The position numbers and the translations under genes were made by a program. Of a stretch of 64,000 nt of DNA, positions 39,832 through 54,193 are shown in pieces; the stretch's first letter is position 1, and each line of letters begins with the position of its first letter. Source of the DNA: Pipra filicauda. Its lineage: Eukaryota > Chordata > Aves > Passeriformes > Pipridae. Below the pieces are notes generated by a model that did no database searches, had not been told where the DNA came from, and was given only the letters and a program-made list of their open reading frames with translations. The stretch is taken from the NCBI RefSeq assembly GCF_003945595.2, contig NW_024104898.1, positions 2,790,001 to 2,854,000 of the forward strand, read 5' to 3'.

Positions 39832-42800
39832 GTGAGTACTGTTTGCCAGTAGTGTCTGGCTTTCTAATGCAGCTGTGCTCAGATCCATCTCAGAGGTGGA
39901 AATACAGAGAACACTTGCATTTTTTGTCTTTCAAAGATACTTTAAACAGAACCTGTAGCTTCCACTGGTAGCAAAAAGTTATAATTAGTTGCTGTATAAT
40001 TTCCCCTTTAAAATGTTGGCCTTGATATACTGCCTTGTGTCAAGAGATCTCAGATATTAATGACTTTAGCTTCATAAATCCCTGTAAGGTGGGAGAGCAT
40101 CACAGCCACTTGACAGGAGAAGAAACACATCAGGAAGTATAAAAAGATCAGAAAGTTTTTACAGGGTGTAAAGGAACATAGGTCAGCATCTACATTCTGC
40201 ATGTTACATTATTATTAAAAACCTTAAACCTAAAAAACTTCTAACTGAAAATATTTTCATTCTCATGTTAGTTCTTGCTGGGGGAAAACTTGTTGTTCAT
40301 GATACACTTCAAATCATCTAGCTTGGCTTTACCAAAGTTGATGACACTGTTCAGGCAATTGAATTGAGGACGATATTCCCATGCAGAAATCTAATTTGCA
40401 GTTTCATATTAAATGCAAATAATCTTTCTGAAACAATAATTAATGTGACTAGATTCCAGAGATGTTCTCTCCTTCATGAGTTGTGTTCATAACTGGTTTA
40501 AATGTGCTCATTAGACCCAGTGATGATGCACGTGGTAGTTTTATCTGTTAATTATTTTTTCATATAATCATGTGTTGAAAGCTTGCATTGTGCTCTCTGA
40601 CAATACTTGTATCGATACATTTGGAGAAGTTTGTTTTAGTTACTCCACTGTATCTCAGCAGGGGGATAATTTCCAAAGGATTTGTCTAGACAATAGGTGC
40701 AATTAACATTGCTCCTGTAAAATATAGAATATTGTGTTAAAAACATTTTCTGGATAGAAGGCATGTCCTCCTGAGCACCAGTGTGAAGAGGAAGGGTTGG
40801 GTAAGCTAGTTACAAAGACCCAGTTATTGAATACTGAATACCCAAAACCAAGTGAAGAGAAGCAATAGAAAGCTGCAAAGATTTTATTCTCTTCTTCAGC
40901 ATCTGTCTGTCTTCAGCCTGTAGAGATTACTGCTGTGTTGTGCTCTTTTGCACATGAGATAGGCCTTGTTTCAGATACTGGAGCACTGCCTAGCATCCAT
41001 TATCTGTGATGCCACCAAACATGATATCAAAAGCTTGTAATGTTGAAATTCTTGTTACGGAAATCGTGTCAGGACACTTTGAAGTATCTGGTAACAGTTT
41101 TATCAAACTGAAGAGATTCAGACCTATCAATGACACAGTTTGGTATGACTCTTCCTCCTCAGCATGACAGAAGCAGGAGTTTCTGCTCTTGTTCTGCTCC
41201 TGTCATGTTTAGAATGACTGAGGCTGCTCACAGGTTCCTGACTGAAATAGAAGAATCCTCCCTAATATTGGGAGCAAGACAGTAAAAAGGTTTGGGGAGT
41301 ATTGGAGAAAAGATTGCTTAGCCATTATGCTATATCAATAATCTTTCCTGCATTCTGCAATATTGGAGCTATGTAAGAGCAATGAAGTTGAAAGCAACTC
41401 TTAAGAAGTCCTTCTATCGATCAGTAGCGTTTTTAAAATTATAAAATAAGACCTACCTTTTTTTTTTCTTGTAAACTGGATTATAGATATATCTGGTTGG
41501 TTCCTCTCAGGTTTTCTTGAAGTGGTTCCATAATTCAATACTGTTGCAATATAAATGTTGTAGCAATTATTCTTTAAATTGTTTCTACTGGATATGTATA
41601 GCTTTATGGAAATATTTCTGTTAAAGTTCATAAAATGTCTAAATAAAACATGAACATGAAAAAAAATTCTGGGTCCCTCAGCAATAAGTGACAAAATTAA
41701 AATCTGCATTCGTATATTACATCCTATATAGTTTAAAGTTTGTAATACAAACATTTCTATTCCACACGTTTAATGAGAGAAGTAGAAGGCAGGAGTCTAT
41801 TTCTATGTTTACAACAGAGCTGAAAAAAACTAGAGATCTTTGGTTTATCTGCGCAGTTATAAGGTTTCATTAACACTCTATGCAGTAAGTGTGTGTTATC
41901 TATAATGAAATGCTCTCGTGATGTGAATGTAGGCATACACTGTGCTACTTACTTTTAATAGTCATATTAATAAGAAGCAAACAAAACTCTGCCACTGAGC
42001 AACACAGGTCATCTCAGCTTCACATCACCTGACTGTTGATATCAGCACATGGCTGTTGTCATTTTTTAAAGATGCTGCCTTAGAAACTGTTCTCAGCAAC
42101 TTGCCCTGCTGTCTGTAAAATTAGATTGCTTTAGGTCATGAGTGACAAACCAGATCAAAAACCCTGGGGAGGAGGTGATGGGAAATGGAACAGAATAAAT
42201 ATGTTAAATTCTCATTCGTTTAAAATATTTCCTAGATCCATATGTGATCAGGTTATCCTTTTTTGTCAAAACGTGAAGCACAGGTTATGATGCGTGTTCA
42301 TGGAGGTGGTGAGATATAATCAGCTGGTGTAAAATAAGTACATACATTCTTCAAAAGTAGTGGTCAAGGTAGAACATTGTTTGATCTGCACTTTGAACCG
42401 CTGCTGTTAAATTCTTGTCATCTTAATCCTTAACTGAAGCAATGGGAAAAAAATGTGGGGAAAAAACTCTCAACTTCAAACATTAAAAAAAAGTCTGATA
42501 GTCAGGGTTAATGAAAAGACAGACATCATCTTCAGAATGACAAATATATGTGTTTTCTTGGATTTTAAAAAAAAGGATTTACCACATACAAATGCTCCAA
42601 AGCTGTATCTGAAACACTGTTGTTAAAATCCAAATTAACACCACAGAACAGCAATTTTATTGTTTGCTGTTACACATCTTCTTGTCCTAATGTTAAAAGT
42701 ACTGGAAATAATCTCCTTTTTTGATGATTGTCCTGGTAACTCTTCCAGTGAGATTTTTAGTGAGACATAGTGGAAAGAAAAGTGTGTACTTACAGGACAA

Positions 42801-45800
42801 TGTTTTAATGTAGACATACTTGCAATTTTTGATCCACCTAACTGGGAGACAGCCTTTTTGAAAAGGGAACAGAGAGAGTGGGCTGCTGCTTTACACCAAT
42901 TCAGAGATTTTTGAGAGACTGTTATATTGGCTTTACTGTCTCCTGTAAGACCTGTCCAGAGAGAGGTGATGCTGCTGAGCTTGTTCCCTTGACACTACAT
43001 GGAATTTTAGACAGATTTGACAGAGCTGCAGGGCTCTGCTGTGAAGAAGAACAGTTCACTACTGAGAAGGGAGTTCCAGCAATTCAAACACAACATTTTT
43101 CAGATATAGAAAGATTTGTTTGTTTTCATACATGCAGACTCTCAAGATCTTTTTTCATTCTTCTTCTGCTCTGTTCAAGTTATTAACTGCTGACATGAAA
43201 TTCACATCTCATAAATAATGCTTAAGAGCCATTGCTATATAAATTGAATGTGTTATGAATTGTGATGGGCCTTTTTGTAGCATACTATGCCTGGAGCAGG
43301 AAGAACAGAGGATGTCATTTTCATTAATTTCTAATGAGGTGCCAATTAAAGCTAAGGAAGGAACTCAGAAGGGAAGAGTCACAGAGTTCCCCTGAATCCT
43401 GTACCCTGGGGCTGTCAAATGAGTGTGCTGCCAAGCCTCTTCTGAAAGTTCCATTAAATTACAAACTCATCCAAAGCACACACAGACAAATTCAGCTTCC
43501 CTTTGATCTTCAAAAGAGCAATTTGTAAGACGAGTTCTGAGCCTTTTCACACAGCAAACTGGGAGAAGTGATAGGAATTGTTAATTGCTGATGCACTTTG
43601 CAAGCTTCAGTGAGAAAGAGAAATTTTTAAATTAATTCTCATTTTGTGCCTCTGACTGGATAACCTTTATATCAACATTACTAGCACAAAATCAGCTTCC
43701 CGTGAAACATTTCTAGGTGACAGTACAGTAGGCATGTTCTCCAGACAGCAATGTTCTCTAGTTTGGGGTGGATGGACCTTTCAATAGTTTAGTGTGTTAC
43801 AATGGATAATGATTGTATTTAAATAAGGTGTTTATTTAATATTAGATGTAGGAGGCAGTTTTATCATCAGAGAATTGCAGCAATTTTGTTTTTCAAGTTA
43901 CACACTCCGTTACAGTATTTCTGTAAGCAGTCCAAAATCAATTGCCTGTGATCCTTGATCTGAAAATTACCTTGTTGTCTCAGTGGGGTGATAACCGGGG
44001 TGGTTACCACAGACTTGCTTCAAAACTAGGGGCAGGGAATTTGTGAGTGAAAGTAGCTATATGACACAGAGTTCTGGAAATGTATTTTGGAAAAAGGCAG
44101 GTTGGTAATTTGCAAATTGCTAGACCTGTTCTTAATTACTTGACCAGATGTACATTGCTATTAAATAAAGTTGTGTACAGTTTTAAAAGACACTGAGCCT
44201 GTAAACTTCTAATCCAGAGAAATTATTTGCACAGAAAGGATAGCTTAATTTTATGGCAGAGTCTTAGTATTTTACAGCAAAAAGTGGTTCTGGTACCACT
44301 TGCTGTGTAAAGCCAACACACAGAAGTCTGCAGTGGTCTTTCTGTTAGAATTGCATGGGAGATACAAAGATATTCTAGATGATCAGTAAAGGAATTTCAC
44401 ATCTGTCATGTTAGATCCACTTCTAGTCAGCAATCAAAGAAAAATTAGTATAGTGTGCCAGCTCTGCAGCAGAATTGTTTACTGTTTGTAGGCCACATCC
44501 TAATAGGCACCTCTGTACTTCAGGTTCCACCTGTCCAGAACTTCTTGGCAGTCAGTGGGCTGGTGAGAAAAATGGGCCTGGAAAGTTAGCCTAGCTTTAG
44601 CTTCCAGTAGAGTGCCATTGAGGGAGGTTGCCCTTTAGTTTGTGTGCTTCTGAGATAGGAATCTTGGGGGGGTTTGTGTTCTTTGGCCAGAGTAGATGCT
44701 TAATAGAATGGGAAGATGTTGAAACCTTCCAGTTTGATCACATTTAAAAAATAATTACTCAGTTGTGGTTCATTCTGATCAAACAGTTGTTAGCCATATT
44801 TCTTGCCTGTGTGGAGAGGAAAGATTTTCTTGGAGTTTTCCTGGCCTAGGTTGTGCTGTAACAAGTTACAATTTCCCAGAATGCAGATTGACTTAACAGT
44901 TGTGTATTCGCTGCTGCTCTTGAGGGGGACTCTGCAGTGAGTACTAACCTCAGGCATGGGTGAAGGCAAAATGTGGTGTTTTGCAATTTTAATTTGATGT
45001 TGGCAAGTACTGATGTTTGTCTGTTTCTTGATTTGAAGGGATGCTTGCTCACAAGTGGCCTCCACAGCAGTAAAACTTTGAGCCAGGAAACAAGAGTCTA
45101 AGTTAACCTGTTAGCCGGAGTGCTGCCTCGTGCTGCTGAACACATGGAATTGAGAGTGTTGAGGCCCACCATAGACTGCTCCTTAATAAGGGCATAAATT
45201 TCCTTCCTAGTTACTATGCTTATTTTTCCACCTCCTTGTTTTTAGTTTATTTCTGTATAAATTTGAATAACCTGTTGAAATTCTTTTCTTGGTACTATTG
45301 TTGGTTTACTTCTGTTTTGATCTTCTGCTAACCAGAGGGTAAGAGGCAGAAAAGAGCAGACTCCTGTCAAGCACTGAACATTTCTGTTAGCCAGCAGAAA
45401 CAAAATGGTTCCACACAGCAGGGACTGTACCTGTTTTACAGATAACTGACAGCGAGGCTCACTGTGATTCAGTTATCAAAAAAGTGGAAGCAAAACAGCT
45501 GCAGATTCTTAAATTGTATAATAGAGCTGCTGGTTCGTAAACACAGGAGATGAGGCACTTGTTTGGATAGTGCCAAAATAATTTTGGAATGATTTAATTT
45601 ACTCAGTTAATTTAGAATAATCTTCAGAAAGACAGGAAGAAAGAAACAAATTTCAGTAGATAAACCACTACATCTTTGTACAAAGTCATCCAACATATGT
45701 TGGACTAATGTTTCTCTTAAAACTTGGTAAAATATTAAATCATGGTTCCATTTCCATGGAGTCTGTTTCTGTCGAGGAGAATTTGTAATGGTGCTGGTAA

Positions 45801-48800
45801 ATTCACTTTCTAGATGGATAAGGTTTATCTGGAATAAACCAAAATGGCTTCAGGGCGCGATTATGTATTGGTGTAACAGATGTGCTTCCATTGATTAAAA
45901 TGAAATACACACACTGCTTCTGGAGATTATGAGTCAACCAGTTCAGTAAGAAATATTGAAAGAAAAACAAATCTTATTAGTAAGTGGTTATGTACTACAA
46001 TTCTGGCCAGTCTTACTGTTAGCCTTGAAGATGTACCATATTCAGCTCCTCTGTTGTGTATTCTAAGAGACTTGCTCCCAGAATAGTACTTTTGCTTCAG
46101 CCATATCAGTAATGGCTAGCATCTTAGCTTATGTTGCTTCAAGTATTAAAAAAAACCCACCACAACCGAAAATCCATTGAAGTTTGAATTTGAACTCCAA
46201 AGGTTGTTTTGCTTTATTTTAAGAAGATGTTATTCCAAAACTCTAATTTAAAGTAATAGGGAATTGGAACTGTTAACGTTGGTCATTCTGAGTAATACGT
46301 ATTCTGAAAATACTGGAAATTTTACAGTTAAAAGTAGCTGACTGATTGGTGCATCATGAGTTCCAAGGGTAGGACCCAGAAAAGTGCTTTAGCGTCCACG
46401 TTTTAGAAAAGCTGTCCACAATTTTAAAAGTGTAAATGGAGTTCATGCTCTGCTTATAATTAGGAATCATGAAATATCTTTTGAAGATGCTCCAGTATAT
46501 TCCCCTAGCTTGTTCAATTAACGTGGGTTTCTTACAACATGTGCTCATTTTTATTTCTTTCGCTTTCTTGCTTCCTAAGGTTTGGCAGTGTTGATTTAGT
46601 AACGTATACCGAGCCTATTACCTTCCTGTGGTCCCAATCAGTGATTTAAATGGGTCAGTTGGTCTCTTAAGTCCCCAGATTCTCCTTCAATAAACAAATT
46701 AGCATGTTTCTTTTAAAAACAAAACAAAAAGCAGTTTTATTTTGACACTACTGATGTGATATGTCCTTCAGTATATAACCTTCAGGGGGGTTTTACATGG
46801 AAACTGCAGTGTGAGGTAAAAAATAAGCATTTTGTTGCTGTACCACATTATGTCTCTTCTTTCCTACCCACCTGTACTGTGGTTACAGAAGAAACTGTAT
46901 GCTTACAGTAAAAGATGATACAGTTTTAAATTGCCTTGTATGCACAAGTGACACATGGCCTGGTGAACCTGAACATAAAAATCTTTCTGGGACTACCTTA
47001 TTTCTAATTTCATCTCTTTCAGCACCTTTAGAGAAGTCATTTGCTCAGTCTTTGAGTTGGTTTCTCTCATCAGAAAAATGAAGATAATAGACATCTATCT
47101 GCCAGATGTTAAAGGAAACATTTTTGTAGGTTAAAGTACTCTACCTTTTCTAATCAAAGTTCTTTCTTTACAGTGTTCTTATTTATCCAGAGTCTCATAG
47201 GCATTTCTTACAGCTTCACCAGGACTGTGCACACAGAAAGCTTCTGCTGGTCAGCCAGAGGCTGCAGCAGTCTGGTCTCAAAAGGAAAGATACGTCCCCC
47301 TCAAAGCAAATCAAAGGTTTTTGTCTATATGTTAACAAATAGCTATGCACCAAAGTACTGATTTTACTAATGTGCTTGATATTTGAGGTAGACAGAGAAG
47401 GCCTAAAAATATGCCATAATAATCTGACAAATCCTGAAGGAACATTACTGGCTAGTTCAACTGACCATGAAGGTAAGGCTTAGGTAGGGAGGAATGATGC
47501 CCAGTGAATTTTGTTGGTGAAAAGTCTAAATTGTTCACAGGAAGAAGTGGGGAAAGAACATAACAATTGCTGCATAAGAACTGGGAGAAGAAAAAGGATG
47601 TTTAAAGGAATTGTCAGAATTTGCTTAAAAAGTCAGGGTTCTTTCCAAGAATTAAGAGTATTTTTCCCCTACAAAATAAATGCATATTAGCTAAAGGAAA
47701 ATGCCACATGTGGTCCTAAATTACATAATTCAGGTATAAGAAGGTGGGTATTGAGACCTGAGACTACTTGGTTCGCTACTAGCTTGCTGTGGATGTTCTA
47801 AGGAAATTGGATGGTCACTCTAAGGAAATGACATAAAGATTCGTGTGCATCTGTTTTCACAAAAGTAAAAAGAATAATACTAGTCTGTGTCAGGGCCTTT
47901 TAATATTAAATATGTCTGTCTTCGGAGGAAAGTTTCAAGAGCTGAAAAACTGTATTTATGGATATTCACTGAGGAGTATTCAGTAAGATTTTTTAAGTAA
48001 TATGTTTATTTAACTGTATCTGATATGTATTGAAATGAAAATGGTTACTCAGAGAGGTGTTCACAGCTGTCAAACATTCCTGAGTGGCTGAAAGTTTTGC
48101 AAGTATATGCACAGGTAGTGCACAACTGGAGGGTCCTGCCATATTCTGCACAAGCAGGAGCAAGGAATGTTATATTAAGTCCACACCAAAAAAAAAAAAA
48201 AGGAAGAATGGAAGTGTACATTGCTCTAAGCATTTATTTTTCTTTATGGTATAAATAGGGCTTCTGAATGGAGCTCTATTTTCCTGTGGTTAGAACAAGA
48301 ATTAACTCTTGACATAGATTGCAAGAGGCTACAGGAATAGAAGACTCATGTGGAGCAGAACGTGTAATCTAAGCGACCCCTCACATAAGGTGTAAATAGG
48401 GAATGAAGACATAAAATACCTGTTATTTAGGTTTAAAAGAAACAGGGCTGCTTCTCTCCAGTGATTTGGCCAGCAAGCCTAGCTGTTGTCAGACTGGAGA
48501 TCAATATGGTGCAACCTCTAGAAAGCTACTGAAACCCAAGGCATAAATAGTACAGCTCAGGAAATATACTGAAGGTCAAACCTGGAATCATATTCAGCAT
48601 GTGATGAAGTCAAAATACATGCAGGATCCAGGAGAGCTGTTAGAATTAATACAACGTACAAGTACTGTATGTTGTATAGACCCTTTCATTATTCATTCCA
48701 GTTCTTTATTAGAAGTCTTGCATTTTCATTGGGCTAAACAGGATTATACACATACATTATTGAATCACTCAGTATTGCTTGCTATTTTAATTAAGTTACT

Positions 48801-51800
48801 GGGTACACTTCAGCTTTTAATTAAATCCTCAGCTTCTGGGAGAGGTGCATTAGCTCAGGTGGGCTTGGTGTAGAGAATTCTAGAAGTATTAATGCTCATG
48901 TAGCTCTTTTGAAAGTGTTGAACACAGGACATCAGTCCCTGCACTGATGCTGTGGTGACTCAGTCATCCACCCTCCCTTTCTCAGGACACATTGTTTAAG
49001 ATTTCACACTTCTCAAATCTAAATAAGCTGTGCAGGAAAAAATGTTTATGTGCTGGTATAGCCTATGGAAAATCTAATTTTACAGTACTACTGGCATTTA
49101 CTATGGTGTTACCTATTAACATGTTTTACCTCTACTTTATTATCTGCCTAGTCCTGTACACTAGGAGGCCTTTTTGGCATAATTCTGCTTTTTTACTGTA
49201 TATTCTGTTCTTTGGATTCATTCTTCCACATCCCGCAGGATATAACCTTGTGAAACTAGGAATGATATAGGAGGTGTAGTATTATTTGTGTGTTCCTGGT
49301 CCTGAAATGTCGCAATGAGTGTTCCTTTTGCAAATGAAACAGTGATACTAATTCCACTTTAATACATGATTGCAAGATCACACAGTTACTCAAAAAAGGA
49401 AACTCTTTTCACCTACCTCAAGTGTCAACTTTTCATTTTGACCCTAGCTTTTCATCTCCCTCAAGTTAGTCAGTCATTGGTGTTCACTGTCTGGCATCTC
49501 TGTTGATGCTGTAAGTTCTTGGGAGCAATTTCTTTAAAAATTCTTTTGTTAAATTAAACACTAATTGGTTTTGGTTGTTTTGTCTGGTTTTTTCTGTCTT
49601 TATGCTTGAAAAATTGCACAAGCCTTTTGGTGAAAAATGTGTCTTTCAGTTATATTGACAGATTACATGACAAATTAAAATGCTAATTTCTGGGAAGTTG
49701 CATCTGTTACCATAGATGAACCGGGATCAGAGCTCAGTTCTATAGACGTTTCACAAGAGCAGTAACCCAGCTTTTGTTCTTAGCTGGTGAGTCGGCTTGT
49801 GGTGTAACAAGTACTGCTTGTGCCCAGCTGCTGTGGATTGCAACTCAGACGAGAAATTGAGGACAGTGTATAAAGATGGGAAGGGGAGCCTACAGATCAA
49901 ATGTGTAGGTCAGTGACCGCTGAGGTTTAAGCAGTTCAGAAGTGAGTATGGATTGCATGGTGTATCTGTAGGAGTAATCAACCTAAATTGCTCTGTTAAG
50001 TCTGTCCCCAGTAGATATTGACCTTAACTCACAAGTCTGTAATGGGGTGAAGAAGTTGTGATTTAGAAGTATTTACTTATGTGTACATGAGTTCTGTACA
50101 GCAAGAAAAATATTTGGTCCAAATCAAAAGTTTTAACCATCATTTTTTTTCTAGTACATGACATAACAGAGATACAATCCTGACTGAGACCTGCAGTATT
50201 CAGTCAGACCTGACCCACAGCAAAATGACTTTGATTCTTTGAAGATTCTTTGAAATTCAGAAATAATCTGAAAACCTCAGTTCTATTCCTGAACAAGCTC
50301 TCTAATGTGGAGAGCTGTGGAGTTAGTATCTCCTAGAACAAAAGTAGTACTTGAGTCTAGAAGAGTGCCATATCTTAATTTTTCCCATTCTAAATACACT
50401 GTCTTTAAAGAAACAGGAGGAAACTTTCTGTTGAGTTCTTGTTCTTAGTTCCAAAGTTAAGGAATAGAGTAGTGTCTTATGTAGAACCTCCTTAGGAATT
50501 GTTGATTCAAAAACAACCCCCCAAAAAACAGCATGTGGTCTGTCTTCAAGTGATATAAATTCTCTGTTCAAAATTTATGTCACATTTAATGTAAGAAAAA
50601 ATAATTTGACAGCTTTCTGTGCAAGTAGTAAGATAAATAGGAAAGTATATTTGAAATTAGCACAAATTGGGATAAAACGTAGTTCGTTTGCAGAGACTCC
50701 ACAGTGCAAAACTGCATCTCTTGTGTGCTCCCTAAAGCAGCTTCCCAGGCTTATGATCTTAAAGAAAATAGACAGAAGACACTTTGAAACACAGTTTATA
50801 CATGACTAAACTTGGAAATACAGTCTTTTCCTTGCAGTCTAAGGAATTTTTGCAGAATCTTTAACCATACCTGTCCAGTGGCTGTAACAGTATTAAGATT
50901 ATGTCCTCTCTCTTTTGTATACAATTTCTTCCATTCATTTCTTGGGCAGTTCTTTTCACAAATAGCTTTTTTTTATTTCTAATGTAAATGCATATGTATT
51001 GCTTTACCCTCTTTGTGGCAGACAAAAAAATAGAGGAAGAAGGGGAAAAAAAATGTTCGTTCCCCTCTTTACTCCCAAGCATAAACCCAGTAGTAGAAAT
51101 ACAAAATGAATCTGTAGCATCTCATGAGCACCCTGAGTCTCAGATATAAAATTTTACGTAGCATCAGAGAGACCACAGAGCTGCGTGCTTCCACCATGAA
51201 ACCTGAGATTATCGCTGACTGAAGAGCAGGATGGAAGTCCCAAGTTTCACATCCAGTTCCGGGGACAGATTGGCAGAGTAAACAAAACATTGTAAAGTGT
51301 CTTATGCCACCTCTTTCCTTTTCCTCTCTGATTCAGTTATTGATCAGTTTGGTAGTCAGGAGTAGCAACGATCTATATAAAGAAGAAAATGTTGAAAGGT
51401 AAGTTGCAGTGATCATAGCAAATGGTTAGAAAAATAAGTTAATAGGAGAAGTACTGTTCTCTCTGCTGTATGGTTTGTGAATCTTTTGCAGCTGTGCTCT
51501 TTGTGAAGGAATGTGGAACTGAACTGCCTTGAGAGCAATGTTTAAGATAATATGCATTGATATGTAGAGACTTCTCACTTTGAGCACGTAGAGGTTAATA
51601 TTCCCCACCTAATCATCTTGGACTGGAAATGATAGAAAGGACTGCCTGAAGCTATGTTTTGTGGAGTTCTAATAAATACATCTATCTGGTTAAAAAGCTT
51701 CACCATAATGTGGCTTACTCCCCTTGGAAATGAAGGACAACCAAGATTCCCAAACAAGTTATTCTGAACTCCTTTAGCACTTAATCAAAGTCCATGACAA

Positions 51801-53562
51801 CTTGCAAAACTGGGAAAGGGAAAGAGTTTAGCTCACTTATTTCTAAAAGTTTGTTGTTTAGCTTAGCGGGGTTTGGTTTGGTTTTATAGAAAATGTCAGT
51901 AAAACTGAAACTTCCTTGAGGTGTGAAATGAAAGCTGACAATTCCAGTGCAGAGCATTCCTCATAGAAGAGAGAGAAGAGGTAATTAGAGCATATGCTAG
52001 AAGGAGAATTATACAAGATATCAGCAAGCTAGAATATATTTATATTGCAAAACAGCAGTGCATGTAAGCTGCACTGGACGTTTTGCTAGTCTGGTTGATA
52101 GTGCTCTTTCACATCCTTCCATTACTGCATGTTCTTTTTGCACAATCTGCAGAACACTAGGGGAGCAAGCTGGATTATACTGAAAACCAGAGAGCAAGTG
52201 TTTTCTGAGTTACTCTATGTGCAAGCCTGTAGGATCTTGCTTTGTATCTTGGTAGTTATTTGTTCTACTCTTCCATTTATTTCTTACCTCTTTCATGTCT
52301 TTAAAAAAAGAATATTTCCCTCCCACACTTTTTAAAAATAGCTTTATTGTTAGTATAATTTGCAACATATTAAATTCTTTTTTCCCATTGAAGGGATGGG
52401 GGAGATGCATAAATGTTGTTTTGGGGATTACTAGACACTTTCAGAGAATGATGTCCAGTTATTCTCAACGGTGCTGCAGCAGCATATATGGTGGCATGAG
52501 CTAATCTCCTCTGCTGGCTAATCTGCCTGGTGTGGCTGTGCTGTGTGATACCTTGTAGATATGTTCATCTTTGAAAGAGATGTTCAAATTTGTTCTTGCA
52601 CAAAGAAATCTGCTTATAGATTCAGACATACCTTGTTAGATAATGTATCTTTGGTAGAGAATTTTTACAGCATCTTCAACTCTTTAAGTTACAAGATGTT
52701 TTTCAGTTCTGTTTGAACATCTGTTGATTAGAATTTCAAATTTGCAAGAGAAGTAAAATATCTTGTGAAGAATGTAAAGAAGTCAAAGGACACAGCACAG
52801 AATTCTGCACAGGATTATATCTGTGTCATTATTAAGACTACTTTAAAATAGGGTTTGTATAGGGCCCTATGCTAACAGGTTGTTTATTAAATAAAATTTG
52901 AAAATGGTGTAAGCTGCAAATTTTGACAGTTTTGAACTTCTGACTTTTGCCTTGGGAATGGAAATGATAAATACCAATACTAGTGGGCAGGTAAGATGAT
53001 TTTGAAGTACCAGAATCTCTGATTTTTATGGTAATATTGACTACAGTTTCTTTTACCTACTAGTGGGAATTTCTTTGAGGGAATCAAGAGGAGTCACTGT
53101 AGTATAGAAAACTAAACCTTCAGAGCAGTTAGTGTATGCAATGAAAACATAAGTGTCTAGTGTGAATAATTAAGATGATTGATGGTACTTGGCAATGAAG
53201 GGCTTTGTCTTTTCCTGTCAGCAGTGATACTTGAATGGCTTAGTTTTCGGAAGCACAAAAATGTACCTCTACATACGTGAGGTTCAGTTTTCTTTGGTAG
53301 ATGGAGCTGCCGAATTATCCATGTGACACATGCGCTGTGTGGCAGAGTCCAAATATGCTCCCTATACTTCAAAAACAAAAGTATGAATATACTGAATATC
53401 AGAGTAATTGTGGCAGCAGACAGCGACTTTTTAGGTAATGTATATCAAGATGTTTCCAACAGAGATGCTTTTAAATGCTTTATAGTCACTTTGTAAATGT
53501 GTAAGCTGTGTAAATCTTTAATAAGTTTGTTTGGCACTTTCACCACTTTTCAAACCATGCAC

Positions 53563-53957
53563 TCAAACCAATCTGTCTTCTTTTAGCGGCTTTCTGAATG
53601 TCTTATCAATGAGATCAGGACCAGAATCTCTGGGTGGGAGAAAAAGGTGTTTCCTTTCTGTCACAATGCTATTCACATAATAGGGATCATTATATTTATT
53701 ATATCTTTCATGTTCCTGTAACAAACGTGGATAGTGCCTTCCTAAATCTTCGTTCGCGAAGCCTAGCCATGATGATGATCTTTTATGTAACCGTGGGAAG
53801 TTCTCCAGCAGTACATTAGCAAAGTCTGGAACCTCCATGCCTGGCCAAGGACATCCACTAGAGTAGTCCCACCAGTGTGCTGTGCTTCTCCACTGGTAGC
53901 TTACAGTAATCCAATTGCTAGGCGTTTGTGCCACATTCCAAAAAGTCTGACTACTTT
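53563..53957 (-). CDS. Candidate terminal coding exon of an unrecognised gene, antisense within ZFAND3 intron 5
   Basis: On the minus strand a frame stays open for 130 codons and ends in TGA at 53565-53563. I place the exon start at 53957, just after a textbook acceptor: a pyrimidine-rich run ending TTGTTAACTCAACAG. The frame needs one base from an upstream exon (phase 1). The ATG at 53988 lies inside the apparent pyrimidine tract, so I do not take it as the true start. The product is rich in Trp, Tyr, Pro and Arg, with an unusual Trp cluster early (SYQWRSTAHWWDYSSGCPWP), then LENFPRLHKRSSSWLGF, a charged middle (LLQEHERYNKYNDPYYV), and a tail RDSGPDLIDKTFRKPLKEDR. It has no signal peptide, membrane segment or zinc motif. 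Short, Trp/Tyr/Pro-rich proteins of this kind include axonemal microtubule-inner proteins, but I cannot match it to any of them. The upstream exons should lie at higher coordinates. The length and composition look coding; the function is unknown. Confidence 0.5.
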
Positions 53958-54193
53958 CTGTTGAGTTAACAAAAAGAAAGAAATTCAAATAAAATCAAGG
54001 GCCCACAAAAACTACAATCTGACTTTTGTGCTGTGGATTGATATGCTATTTAGTTAATTTTTTTCTGAATATTCACTTATCATTTTATTGGTATTTAAGT
54101 TGCTTACTGATTTTAGAATTTGAAAACAAAAACTTAACAATTAAGTGTAGGTTTGAGTTGAAACATTTGCTTATTGTCATTCCATCCTCCCAT

